64,000 nt of DNA from Clonostachys chloroleuca (taxonomy: Eukaryota; Ascomycota; Sordariomycetes; Hypocreales; Bionectriaceae). Under the pieces are notes generated by a model. That model was not told the origin of the DNA, ran no database searches, and saw nothing but the letters and a program-made list of their open reading frames with translations. The stretch lies in contig JBANAY010000004.1 of the NCBI GenBank assembly GCA_037952775.1, positions 11,718,001-11,782,000 of the forward strand, in the 5' to 3' direction. Shown in pieces: positions 35,543 through 48,134 of the stretch; within the stretch, counting starts at the first letter, position 1, and each line of letters starts with the position of its first letter. A program made the translations under genes and the position numbers.

Positions 35543-38500
35543 ATGGACTTTGTGAGCAAGCGGATTCTGACTAGAAGACAGGCTCTTGGTTAACACGACA
35601 CAGTGGTCCCGCCTATTAAGCCCCCTCTCCAAGGAGAGCACCCGCCAGGACCAGGCGAAAGATCCAGCGAAACGGCTACATCGGTTCGAGAAGCAATACG
35701 GGAAACTGTTGGTGAGCTGCTAGAGAGCAACTGGGGCCGATAATATATGCAGTCGGGTAGCTAACCTTTTGACCAAACAGGCGACATGGCGCACCTCGAA
35801 CATCTCCCGCGACAGCGATGCAGCCGAGACCGTCGAGATTGGGCTCCAGGAGCTCACGAATATCATTAGCGACGAAAGTCGTCGTCCTCTACCGCATCCC
35901 TGCATTCAGTTTGCATCGTTACGGGAAATCTACGTCCACATCGGCAAGATCGCGATCATTTCATATAATGAGTGGATTATAAAGGAGGCGGTCCTTTTTT
36001 TCGCGACATTGATCGAGAGTGAGGAGGAAGCGTTCGTGGAGAAACACACATTCTCAACTAGCCTGACGAATCTCCTTGTCCGAATTACGGGTGCCAATAG
36101 TGTTCCCCTCGGGCTCGACACGGAGTCTCGGGTCGTGGAGCTGGCGTTCAATATCACCACAAAGATACGGCAGGATCCCGCGATATTGCCGGCATGGTTC
36201 AACACTCACGAAGACGACCCTAAATATGCCGAAGGCGACCGCGATTATCGTGATAAATTTGCCGGCCGGACCCAAAGGGCAGACTTCCCTCTTTTCTATA
36301 TTCTGATGGATTATATCCACCACGAGGGCAAGGTTGGTGACTTCGCTCGCACCGGCTTGCTCTACATTATCGAGTCGGCCTCTCGTTCGGTATTGCTGGA
36401 GCAATGGATTGTTGAGAGCGACCTGTCAACCCTGATGGCTACGGGTCTAGGTGCCCTGTACAGTCAGCTGAGCCGGAAACTCGTTATTGATTATCCAACC
36501 CAGAATCTACCTCCGATTCTCGCCTTTTCCGATTACCAACACCCTACATCCAATTTTGAGGTTATCAGCTCCTGCTCCCCGGAGTTCCAGTCACACCTAG
36601 AGACATTCCTATCCCACCTTTTGTTTTGGCAGGATGTTTTGAACCATTGCAAGTCAGTCGAAGTCAAGTCGACTCTGTTGGAGCATTTCCAAGTAATCTT
36701 CCTCCAGCAATTACTGTAAGCTTAGACTCTTGTTATACCTCGCAGACCCTCTGACTGACTGTGATAGTTATCCTTCCTTGCTTGAATCCTCAGACATTGA
36801 TGGTGGATCCTCGGTGGCTGTCTTGACATATTTACGACGTATACTTGAGGCTCTGGATCACCCTGACATGATTCACCTCATCCTCCATTATCTTCTTGCC
36901 CTGCCTGATACAGAACCAGCCCAAGACTTGTCCAGTTCAACAACAATAAGCAATGCCCGTAAGCGAAAGTCAATGGATCTTGCAACTATGATGGCTTCAA
37001 AATCAGACAGCACCGTCACCCCTCTCCTCTTCAACCTGGTCGATCTGATCCTTGCTTGTTTGAGGTCAAGGAACCAACAAACAATACACGTCACGCTACA
37101 GCTAGTGTCGGCGATTCTTAAGAGACACCATCGATACGCTATCATTACATTACTACGAACGGAAATCCTGCCAGGGCACACTCTTCAGCGGACGATAGGG
37201 GCTCATGATCAGGAAGTGGAATACCTCGTGAACCTTGCCGGTGCTATCGGGGGTTTCGACAATTTCAATGATCTCTATGACGACTTACTGAAGGATACCA
37301 AGTCGAGACTTGAAAGCCACTCATGCTCCATCCCGCTCATGGCGCCCCCAGTAGGGAAAATTAAAGGCAGAGAGGCAACCGTCCGGACCGAGCACCCAGG
37401 TTCTCCAAGAGAAGTCCGGGAACATACGTTGAGAGTTGATGATCCTCTGCTCAATGCAATGCTCGATCTTCTGGAGTCTTTCTTCTTGAACCCCGTTGAA
37501 ACCAACCTTTCCGTGACGGAGAGTCTTGTGGATTTGGGGATATGCGGCTACATGAGCGTTGAAGGATGGCTTACCCGCAATCCGGAAAACTACATCTACG
37601 ATGAGGAAGAGGAGGACCAGGAAGAAGAGGACTTCGGAGATGTTGAAGTAGATGTTAGAAACCCGGAAGTTGGCGCGAGCCCAGACAAGCAAGGAGCGCC
37701 ATCAGATGTAGAAGATGAGCAGAAAGCGAAGCAAGTGGAAGACGAACAGAAAGAAGTGCCAGAGGGAGAAGCACAGAAAGAGGAGCTCGAACGAGAAGGG
37801 AAAAAAGAAGAGCACACAGAGACAGAAATAGTCGCGGAGCACACTGAGAAAGAAGGCAACGACAGCGTTGAGAAGAGCGCCGCAGAACCGAGGCTTGATG
37901 CAAAGCCCAGGGTTGTGATATCTCAAAAGGCGGCGGAGGTGCGGGACCCAAGAAAAGTCCACGAGGCACAGCAAGAAAAGGAGATGCGCAAGTGCAGGCG
38001 CCGCCCAACCTGGGAGCCGTCCTCTGTGCCAAGATTTTTGGCAGTCATCAAGCGCTTGTGCGAGCAGGTTGATGGTTATAAAGAGATGATCCCAAGGTTT
38101 GAAGAGCTGCTGCAGCAACGACGGGAGGCATTCTATACGGCCGATAGGGTTCTCAGCACCCCCGTTCCTTCGAGAAAGGAGACGCCCAAATTGGTGCAAG
38201 CTGATTGGATGGAGGAGACCCCGCGAAGTAGCTCGCCGTTGCGTCCATCTGGGTTTGAAGGCTTTGCGCAGCGTATCTTCTCAGAGCTGGGAACCCCCAG
38301 CCGCTCCGGTAGCCCCAAGGGTCGGAAGGAGAAGGGCATGGGGACGAGGAGCGGAGCCGCTACGCCATCGCATAGAATCGACAACTACGGATTGGCGAGT
38401 CCAAAAGCGATCCCGATTCCAGCCCCGAAAGACCTCACTCTTGGACAGAACGAGCCAGTCAAAGGGGCTCTACCAAGGACATTGTCCCCAAGCTTAATCG

Positions 38501-38931
38501 GAGATGATGGTATGGATGATGTCGAGGGTGATGAGGGCCTTCATGCCAGTCGCATGGCCGATTTCGCAGCTGTGGACCAGACGATTCTAGCACGCCGAGT
38601 CGGTCTCCCTCATAGGGAGGAGATTGAACCAATCCCGTTGCGATTTAACAAGCAGGCTCTGTCCGAACCTGATGATACGATTGAGGTAGACGACGAGGAG
38701 AATATGCATATAGGGCCGGGTGCCGAGGAGCTCGATGGTATCGGGGATGAATATGGAACTGGCGATGATGAGGGCGAGGATCTAGGGCGGGAGAGCGTGG
38801 CCATCAACGACGGTACCGTTTCGGTATCGCACGTCGTCACCAACGTCCTCATCTTGCAATCATTTGTTTTCGAGGTGGCAAGCCTGATGCAGATGAGAGC
38901 AAGCTTGTTCAACGAGGTCCGTTTTGTGTGA
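35543..38931 (+). CDS. FHIP / RAI16-like protein (FTS-Hook-FHIP complex subunit)
   Basis: Four exons, 35543-35551, 35604-35711, 35781-36715 and 36768-38931, total 3216 nt (1071 aa). The first exon is only nine bases and encodes MDF; spliced to WSRLLSPLSKESTRQ it gives the MDFWSRLL start expected for this fungal family. The conserved RAI16-like domain covers roughly the first 600 residues (LTNLLVRITGANSVPLGLD, FARTGLLYIIESASRSVLLE, then ALDHPDMIHLILHYLLALPD). A Glu/Lys-rich low-complexity stretch and a disordered region with SP motifs follow. In Aspergillus, FHIP works with FTS and Hook to link early endosomes to dynein. All four exons are frame-intact. An ATG at 35769 lies in the third intron-exon junction and is not the start. 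Confidence 0.9.
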
Positions 38932-41900
38932 TGGACAATTCCTTCTTCTATTGCATTGCGAGGCGTCAGGGCATTACTCTTGGGAGGAGCGGATTGGCGG
39001 ATGGATGGATGGATGGGTAGAATGACGATGCTGGGTTCACAGCTAGCAAGCAACTTAACGCGCATATTTACTTTGAATTATGATGCACAATTATCCTACT
39101 CATTCTGATTGTGTGTGATTTTGGGACTTTTCGCACGCTTAGATATATGGAATAGGGAATAGAGAAGACTGTTCATCTATTTGGAGCATCACTAGGTAGA
39201 CATCATTATGAGGATGATATTGCCATGGAGAGCTACGGAGCCTACACTTGGGGCAGCTAGTCGAAACTCTAAACAACAATCCATTGTCTACAGCCTTTCT
39301 ATTACACTGCATTGTACTAACTAAACTACGATGATCCTCAACGGCTGGGTGGGTTGGCTTACAAGGGCATGAATGATGGGAGAGGCGCGCCTAAACGATA
39401 TGCCACGTTTCAAAGTGGTCTGAGAAAGATTGGCTCATTTAAGGTTGGACCATGGCCAACCTGTATGCGCACACATCATCTGCGCAGCAAAGTTTTTCGC
39501 ATGGGAGCAGGGTAGAAGAATGTGATGGGACAAGAGAAGAAAATGCTTGGCTGTTGGTGGTGGTGGTGGCCAATGAGCCGGATGACGTATCGCGGGAGAC
39601 AGGTTTGGGGGTGGGCCGTGTCTGACCACGGGATGGGAAAAAGGAAAAAAAAAAAAAAAAAAGGGAAAATTTTAACCAGAAAATTTAATTACCTGTTGAA
39701 ACCCCCGCATTTGTTACTTGGGATGTGGTTGTGAGTGCAGGGGGAGAGGTGGTGTGAGGTAGTTGGTAGGTCTAGGTGGGAGGAGGTGCACGCTGGCTGC
39801 CGGGTCCGGGTCAGAACCGCACGATGGAGTTTATAATCAAAGCAACGGCTATGATCGGAAGCTGGGGGGCATGAACTGGGGGCATTGTGCAAGGTAAAAG
39901 TAGGTAGCATCCATGCAACTCTGGGCGCATGTAACGTGGTTGAGGTCGAGGAGGAGGCGGGAGGAGAGGAGAGGAGAGGAGACAGGATGAGAATGGTTTG
40001 CGTTGCCTCGTGGGATTGTTCTCCATCTCCGTGGCATGCCCAAATAAGGCCGAATTGCTCGTCTGGGGATGATTTGCTAGATGGTTATTTCCTCGTTCTT
40101 TCATTACGTGATAGTGGATGTTTGCACCAGCATGTGATTCACTTGTGTATTTATTAGGTAGTTGTCGATCTCGATCCCTCTCTCCGAGGCGGGAGGAATG
40201 GCTGAAACCGGAACACAGGCCTGTCATGTCAGTGTCAGTGTCAGCCCCAGCTCTCGTCCCAGACGCGGTCCCCTGGCTCTGGTTAGGTCATGCAGAGCAA
40301 GCAGTGGTATCACGTAGGCTGGGCCTCGTGGTGATGGGCGGCGAGGAAACTCGCTGCTCGCTGCTTCTGGCCCGAGAGAGCATCATGTCACCGCATAAGA
40401 CTGCACCGAGATCGAATTGAGGTCCGGAAATAAGCTTCGAAAAAGACCGACATCCACCTGATCTCTTACGTTGCACTGACTGACACCCCTTAGCTCGCGG
40501 ATCGAGAATGGGAAGCAGCCGGTGTCTCATCGGACCTACTGTGGAGGAAAGGTGCTTAACGGTGATGCTGATGCTGATGCCTCCTGACCCATTGTCCGTC
40601 GCCGTGGCCCGGTAGAGTCCGGGCGGCCGCTGTCTTGGAATGACCAACGACAACTCAATTACAATCACCAGACGTCTAAACAGCCCTGTACTGGCGGGGA
40701 TTTTACAGCATGGGTCCGCTATGTCGGCAGATGTGGGTGGGCGTTGGATGACATGACATGACAGGCAGCTCTGCTCTGCTCGATGCTGTCCCCAATCAGA
40801 GCTATACCTGGCCCACCGTCTTCTGGGATCGAGCAGCATCCAACGCGTATGGCGGAATGGGAGAGCTTCACGTTTGGTTGACTAAATCCCATGCTATTCT
40901 GATTCTGAATTCATGCTCGTGGATGCACACACCACACACCACACCATTTCGTTTCCTCGTGTCTAGCCCCGCCCCCATGTTTGGATGGAATTCACCGAAA
41001 GCTTCTAGTTGTGGGAAAATGTCTGACAGGGTATCCAGGTAGCTACCTGAGAGCAGAAGGTCCATGCCCCGGACGGGGATAGACGTCATTGGCTGCTGAT
41101 CCTGGGCCATGGCGATGGACGGGATGACTGGGGCCAGACTTGGCTGTCGTAGGCCGCGAGAGCAACCTGCAGGCTGTCAAGGCTGTGAAGCAAGACCAGA
41201 TGGTGCACCGCCGTTCTACCTATGGATAATTGATACGCGCAGAGGAGGGGGGAGTGTCGTGTGGGACAGGGGACCGGGTAGGAGGCACGGCAGCGTCGGC
41301 ATAGAGAAGCTCTGGCGTTGATCAGGCTCGAGCTCTTCCTGGGTGGCCGTCATCCGAGTTTATTGGCTGCTCATCGCCAGAGCCCGTAATTCAACCACTG
41401 AATTAAGTCTAACAATGCGAAGACCTGGGGACTGGGGAAGTGGGTGTGCTCACCCACCTCTAGCTGATCTGCCATTCATATCCTCTATTTCGTTCCCTAG
41501 GCTGGAAGCTGACTAGGCAAAGGAGGTGTGGTATAATCCCTTCTACAGTCGTTCTGGCTGTGGATTTGTATGTCATTGCGATGATGATAGCAACGCTGGA
41601 TCTATTGATCACAGATCTGCATGCAGTGGCTTGCTTTATCGAGAAGTGAGACAGTAAAAATCGATATCCTCCTTCCAGCCTGTGAATCCCGTCCACAAGA
41701 ATCGACTTGAATGGGAGCTGTAACTTCCCATGCCAGCACCCGGCTTGCTTGAAACGGAACCGCCATCGTCATCGGGCATGAAGAGCGTCCCGCGAGCCAG
41801 ACGGCCAAATGCTCGGCCTTGAAATCAGTCCTTGCTGCAAGCTGTATGTACAAAGCAACCTGTCCGACGATCATCCCCGGTCCCACAAAGCAGCGGTAAG

Positions 41901-42900
41901 CGAATGGTTGAGCTTGGCCATCAGCACACTACCAATTGGTGAACACTCCGTTGCTGGGATCTGACCAGGCGCGTGGCAAGGCAGCAGGGCCGTTTCGATT
42001 ATTGGTTTTTTTTCTCCACGGCACGAGGCTCACTTTTGCATGACCGAAAGGATTGAATGTGCTACAATGTGCGGGGATGATGGTCCCTGGAGGCAATCCA
42101 TGTTGGCCGATGAGAGAAAGCGAGGACTCTCTTCGACTTCGGATAGACGCTGTTCTTGATGTCTTCTCTTTGTAATAGGACTGGCAATACATGGCTGTGT
42201 ATTGTCGTACTCCATCTGATTCAATCATATCTCAACTGGGTCATCAAGCACGCAGGTTAGATTTAGCTTACGCTTGGACGGCAAAATCGTCCGTCCGCGA
42301 CGGTTGGAAGGCTCAGCTCCTCGGCAAGACTGAGACGAGGCCAAGCTCTTCTGGCCCGATTGACGTACAGCTGTGCAGCAAGATGGCAATTGAAACCGAG
42401 AATCCTGACTATGCACCACTGGAAAGGAACAATGGAGAGCGGAAAGAGCTCCACTTCTGACCTTCCCCAATCCCATCGCCGGTCAGTAGAGTAGAGCATG
42501 TATCATGATGGGGATGGTGGGATGCTTTGCTCGGGGGAACCAGGTCACGGCCAGCAAACAGGCAGGGATCGCCATTCCCACCCAGCCGGGGGACCAAGCC
42601 ATCAGTCCTCATCATCCTTCCTCGTGTCATTGGAAGTGCCACCGCGGGAAAGTCTAGGCTGTGCTTCGATGGAGGGCGTCTGTGCATGCATATATAAATG
42701 GCACCGAGCTGTCCACACACACACAACTCACACCCCTCGAGATCCTGAGACACCACTCGGCTAGGGAAAGGCCTCGATAAATCACCTTACATACCGCGAA
42801 TACTTGTTCTTCAATCCCTTCTCCCTCTTTCTTGGTAGAAAAGAGAGGAGACAACCCCCCGAAAGAGAGAGCGCAAACCCATCCTCCTCAGCTGCCCGTC
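38932..42900. other. 4-kb intergenic region upstream of the sugar transporter
   Basis: No gene is supported. It holds an A18 run at 39645-39662 and two GCGGGG-type sites that fit the CreA consensus SYGGRG (42071-42076 plus; 40967-40972 minus). The last 250 bp is the transporter core promoter. The rest may be upstream regulatory DNA or a non-coding transcript; the sequence does not decide. Confidence 0.45.
42692..42699 (+). promoter_or_regulatory. TATA box of the sugar transporter gene
   Basis: TATATAAA, about 209 bp before the ATG at 42901, is a full match to the consensus. It is followed by an AC-rich, then CT-rich leader. A strong TATA box suits a regulated nutrient transporter. Confidence 0.6.
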
Positions 42901-45000
42901 ATGGCGATTGGCAACATCTATGTCATCTCGGGCGTGGCCGTCGTCGGCGGCGCCCTGTTCGGATTCGATATCTCGTCTCTGAGCGCCCAGTTGGCCATGC
43001 AGAGCTACCTGTGCTACTTCAACCAAGGTCCCAAGGGCCCGCCACCAGAGTTCGAGGCCAATGACGAGAAGAAGTGCAGCGGCCCCGAATCGCTTGTCCA
43101 GGGTGGTATCACTGCCGCCATGTCGGCTGGTTCTTGGGCCGGCGCATTGGTTTCTGGGTTCCTGTCTGATTGGCTCGGTAGAAAGTATGCCATCATGACT
43201 GGCTGTGTCATTTGGTAAGTCGCAATTCCTCTTCCTGCTTTTGCTTGAAATGGAGGCACCTGGTACAGTCTGCGGAGAGGGCAGCCAAGCCTAGAGTCCG
43301 GATGGCGGTTGTCTGTTTCACTTCCTCGTGGACATGCAGATTTAGGTCCCGTCTGTCTCCCTTGGCAATCCAATAAGCAAACAGTGACTCGCGTTTTGAT
43401 TCAATATTCTTAAACCATCGATGTTTGGGCCAATTGATCCAGTCCATTGACTAACAGCGAACTAGGATGATCGGCTCCGCCATCATTTGCTCGTCCCAGA
43501 ACATCCCCCAGCTCGCAATCGGTCGCATGATAAATGGATTTTGTGTCGGAATCGAGTCAGCTCAGGTCCCCGTCTACATTGCAGAAATCGCAAAGCCGTC
43601 CCTGAGAGGCCGTCTGATCGGATTCCAGCAATGGGCCATCACATGGGGCATCCTCATCATGTACTACATCTCCTACGGCTGCTCCTTCATTGGAGGCGGC
43701 GATTACGAGACCTACAAGACAGCATCCTGGCGTATCCCCTGGGGTCTGCAGATGCTCCCCGCCGTATTCCTCTTCTTCATGATGATGCTCCTCCCTGAAT
43801 CTCCTCGTTGGTTGGCTCGCAAGGATCGCTGGGAGGACTGCCACAGCGTCTTGACCCTTGTTCACGGCAATGGCGACCCCAACCACCCGTTCGTCAATCA
43901 AGAGCTTCAAGAGATCAAGGAGATGTGCGAGTTTGAACGCCAGCACTCAGACGCCACGTACTTCGATCTCTTCAAGCCACGCATGATTCATCGCACACTC
44001 ACTGCCCTCTTTACGCAGATCTGGTCACAACTGACTGGTATGAATGTCATGAGTGAGTATTTTCAACGCTGACCACGGCCTACACATCCTTCTGACTTTC
44101 TCTAGTGTACTACATTGCAAATATTTTCACTATGGCTGGATATACGGGGAATGCTGTTCTGCTTGCCTCCAGTATTCAGTACGTCATTAACGTCTTTATG
44201 ACAATCCCGGCACTGCTCTGGTAAGTTCTTATATCCTTCGGCAATGGATGGTACAAGGAGAGCAAAACTAACACGTTTCTATAGGATGGATAGATGGGGT
44301 CGACGAAACACTATGCTGGTTGGTGCAACCTTCATGGGAATTTGGATGTTCGTCGGTGCTGGAATTCTCGCCAACTACGGAAGAGTGATCCCTGGAGGCA
44401 TTGGAGGCGTCGCAGCACAGTCTATGGAAGTCTCCGGAGCTCCTGCGAAAGCGCTCATTGCCTCCGTGTACCTCTTTGTTGCCAGCTTCGCCCCCACCTG
44501 GGGTCCGGCATCATGGACATACCCCCCAGAGTTATTCCCCCTCCATCTTCGCGGAAAGGGTGTTGCCATGTCGACCTCTGGTAACTGGGCTTTCAACACC
44601 GCCTTGGGCCTGTTCGTTCCCGAGGCATTTGCCAACATCAAGTGGAAGACATATCTCATCTTCGGCATCTTCAACGTTGCAATGTGAGTACTATTTCTTG
44701 AATTACCTAAGACTTCAACTCGATGGAACACATAGCTGACCATACTCTAGGTGGCTCCATGTATTCTTCCTCTTCCCAGAGACGAGTGGCCATACTCTCG
44801 AGGAGGTCAGCAGCATCTTCGAAGACCCCAACGGAATCCCATACATCGGCACGCCAGCTTGGAAGACAAAGGTGGCCACCTCAGCTACTAGAAGAGCTGA
44901 GGCGGGTGACTTGGAGGCCAAGTACGGCGAGAAGGAGAAGAACCTCCAGCCCGTCCAGAGCGCAGAAGCCGCTGAGGCCAGCCCTGTCGAGAGGGCCTAA
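42901..45000 (+). CDS. MFS sugar (hexose-type) transporter
   Basis: Five exons: 42901-43214, 43466-44052, 44106-44220, 44285-44683 and 44751-45000, totalling 1665 nt (554 aa). The first intron is long (251 nt); the others are 52-67 nt. Twelve membrane segments are expected. Family marks are GALFGFDISSLSAQL in TM1, LSDWLGRKYAIMTG in loop 2-3, GRMINGFCVGIESAQVPVYI, AEIAKPSLRGRLIGFQQ, LPESPRWLARKDRWED, MDRWGRRNT in loop 8-9, and PETSGHTLEEV after TM12. These match the high-affinity glucose/hexose transporters of filamentous fungi; the sugar is not certain. The start at 42901 puts TM1 at the very N-terminus, as in relatives. The C-tail is acidic and Lys-rich. Confidence 0.94.
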
Positions 45001-45508
45001 GTGAGGTTGCAGATGGATTGTGGTTCGCAGGCGCGTATGAAATCGTCGGTGTGACGCGAGAAACCCAATGAGGCCTATGACTATTGGTTCCTCTTCTGGA
45101 TTTTCTAGTTCTAATAATGGCCTTTTATATTAGTCTAATGAAAGGAGAGCTATAAGAGTATGAACGAGGGTGGGCAGTTGGAAGCCAAAGATTATATTGA
45201 TGATACCAGGAGCAAGAATTAGAGATACCGTGACCTCTATTCTATCTACAGTGAACATTTTACTTGCAACCAATATATTTGCACATTTTGAACGAGTCCA
45301 CAAGGCTGCTGCAGGTACTATCGCCAGAGTGAGTGCTTGTATATGGAACGGTGTGATATGAACGCACTTATTGTTTCTTTGACCTTGAATCTCGCACACC
45401 TTTATGCTTAGAAAGCAACATCAATGCTCAGCATCCTGTTCACTGGTCTCATTTAATTCACTCAGAGCAGTATCATCTGGGGTTGGAGATCACCACATAT
45501 ACTTTCAT
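45001..45508. other. Convergent intergenic region, transporter / GT90
   Basis: This is the shared 3' flank of two converging genes. Nothing else is seen. Confidence 0.6.
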
Positions 45509-48134
45509 TTAACCTCCAGCTCCCTCTCTGGTCGGATCCTGAAGCCTCGCTAATTCTAGCAAAAGCAGATATATGTAGATCGTCATGTCAACTTCACGAA
45601 ATGCCTTTGAATACCAATCCCGCCCCTGCTCAGCAATCTTCCTTGCTTGCTCCTGCCCAGACTTGGTCGACGTCAGGTACGTGATCAACTCCGGCAGCTC
45701 TCTCATATCCTGACTCACGGGGATGTAGTGCACCCAGGGCACGAGCCTGTCGTCGTGCCACTCCCGCATGATGGTCTGCTTCAGGGGGACAGACCTGGAC
45801 GCGAGCAGCTTGTAGAAGCGCCCGCTGATGCCGTTGCCATCTAGGTCGAACGCGAGGCGGTACCCGAGCGCCTCGTCTTTATGCGCCCACGGTCTGACGT
45901 TGAAGTGTGCGCGCTGGTCGTGGCAGGCGGAGGGATCGCACTGGAAGACTCGGGTGAAGGCGACATTGTATAACCGGCGGTTGAGGAATGACGAGGGCAC
46001 GCGCTCGACTAGTCCGTTCTTCTGCTGCTGTAGGTACCAGTATGTCTGGTCTCGCGCCGGGTTGTGTATCATGTTTACGAATCTGTGGCGGTGGAAGGCT
46101 CTCCAGTGGCTTCCGTTCGCGTGCCCGCCCGACGTGGAGCCAGCCCAGTATAGCTTGTGGTATTTGCTGGTCCAGTCCGTGTCCTGTGCTTCGTCGTACT
46201 GGAACTCTTCTTCGAGGTAGGCGGGGCTGGGTATGAGGATGTCGCCCATGGTGGAGAGCGACCCCGTCGAGAGGACGGGGGCGGGATCTTCGATTGGGCG
46301 AAATGTTACTGGATTTGTGAGGAGGCCATGTATGTGTTGGTATTCTGGATGTTGGCAAATGTCAACTTGTTGGCTGTGGTTTCGGACGAGGCCTATGTCG
46401 GGTGAAGTTGACCAGTTCTCAGAATGGTTTGATTCGAGGTCTTGAAAGTTGCAATTTTGGCTGATCATATCCCAGATTTGGCTTGAGGATTTATCTCCGT
46501 TTCTCTCCTGTCCGACTTGATCTGGTAGTTGGTTTCCAATGGCCTTGGCTGGTGTCAAGACCCTTGGCTCGTCAAAATGATTTACCAGAAATCTGAGGGA
46601 ATGAATCCCGCTAGGAACATCTTTCATCAGCTTGTTAAACAAGAGTGATATATGTCTGTCGAATGTACGCCGAGGATGGCTGCATTTTGTCTCGGCTTTC
46701 TGTGATGAATATTCACAGGACCATACTCGCTATCTGGCCGTGAGTACACCTCGCTCATGGCTTCGAGAACTTCGCGGCCACTTAGTTTCAGCAAGGGAGT
46801 GATGGATCTTTGGATGGTGTCAAAGTCGTCGATGACTGGTGACTGATTCGTTTTCGCGAATTCATACCATTGCTCAAAGCCTGGGGGAGGTTCAAAGCCA
46901 TACCGGCGTTTGTACTCATTGCGCGCGGCGGTGTAGGTTTTGGACTGTCGTTGGATGAGGGAGTTGAGTTCACCTTGCGCGGCATGTATCGCTTCCTCCA
47001 CGGGATGCACCTGGTGGTTGTGGAAGCTTATCCTTGCCCTATGTTGGCTCGACATGATTGCTTGGAGACTGAGAAAGTATGGGATTATGGGGATAAGGGA
47101 CAGTACCCAGAGAGTCTTTGGGTGTTTAGGAACTGTTCCAATGATCTGGGCTAGAAATAGGATTGAGCCAAGCAATACAAAGAAAGAATTGATATCCCAT
47201 GTTTGAGAATATGGGTCAGTTGTTGACAGGATGCTGAAGGTCGTGATTGGTACTGCGATCCGCCATGTAGTGTAATGAGCCTGTTGGCTTTTTTTAGCAG
47301 ATAGAAAACTCTCTTGACTGTCATGAGGCAAAGTATTATGAGGCAAAGAGACGTACAGTTTGAATGAAGAACAACCAGGTGAAAGCCTTGGAGATGCCCA
47401 GTGTCATGGCTGGAAGCATTTGAGGGACCGCGCACCCAAAAATGAAGATCTTCAAGGCCAAGACGACAACAAGAGTTAAAGTTACCCGAAGAGAGAGAGG
47501 CTCTATATCTTCTCGAATACTGATGTGAGGAATATGTCGGGAACGGTTGGATCCTTTGTTTAGTAGTGTTAAGTACATTGTGAAGGAAGCCCCAGCTGAT
47601 GTTATCGACAACGCAAAGCGAGTAAAATTGAAATCAATGAGAGTGGAAATTCCGAAGAGGGCTATCGAGGTTGTGCCCAAAAGTGTATTCGAAATAAGGA
47701 AAATAAAAAAGGGACAAAAAGATGCTGGCCATGATAGGTCCTGCCCGAGGTACTGCTCGACGACTAATAGAAGAGGCATCGACAGCGGCTATGCAAGGTC
47801 AGACAGGGAGACTTAGAGTCTAAATCTAGCTGGTTACACGTACAAGAAGCCAGTTACTCCCCTGTTCTCCTTCGCATACTGCTCGAGCTGCTATGCTTAT
47901 TGCAAATAACCATAACCATGGGCCGGGTGATCTCCGCGATTCGGTTAACTTTTCTGTATCAAGTCGATTGATGGGCAAGGCGATAGCCTTGAATAACATC
48001 GGTAGCAAGATCCAGCAGATCAGCTCAGCCCAGGGTTCATCTCTGCGACTAGATTGCCATTGGGTCCATACCGCACACAGGACAGCAGACACGGCTAGCC
48101 CTGTGACCGGATCTATAGATGCCAGGTGCCGCAT
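45509..48134 (-). CDS. GT90 (CAP10-like) glycosyltransferase with multi-pass N-terminal half (one apparent frame break)
   Basis: Minus-strand exons are 47844-48134, 47357-47788 and 45509-47280, with introns of 55 and 76 nt. The N-terminal half has about eight hydrophobic segments, starting MRHLASIDPVTGLAVSAVLC. The C-terminal half is a GT90/CAP10 domain: NVRPWAHKDEALGYRLAFDL, GNGISGRFYKLLASRS, and LKQTIMREWHDDRLVPWVHY. CAP10-type enzymes add xylose or related sugars to capsule or cell-wall glycans in the Golgi/ER. The frame breaks near 46640 between HSTDIYHS and FNKLMKDVPSGIHSLRFLVN. One extra base gives 2496 nt (831 aa). No homopolymer is at this site and I found no usable intron, so the cause is less clear than for the other broken genes. 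Confidence 0.87.

Noticed and set aside
37596..38199. Minus-strand open frames rich in Ser/Phe/Leu
   Set aside because: Antisense shadow of the Glu/Lys-rich segment of the FHIP gene.
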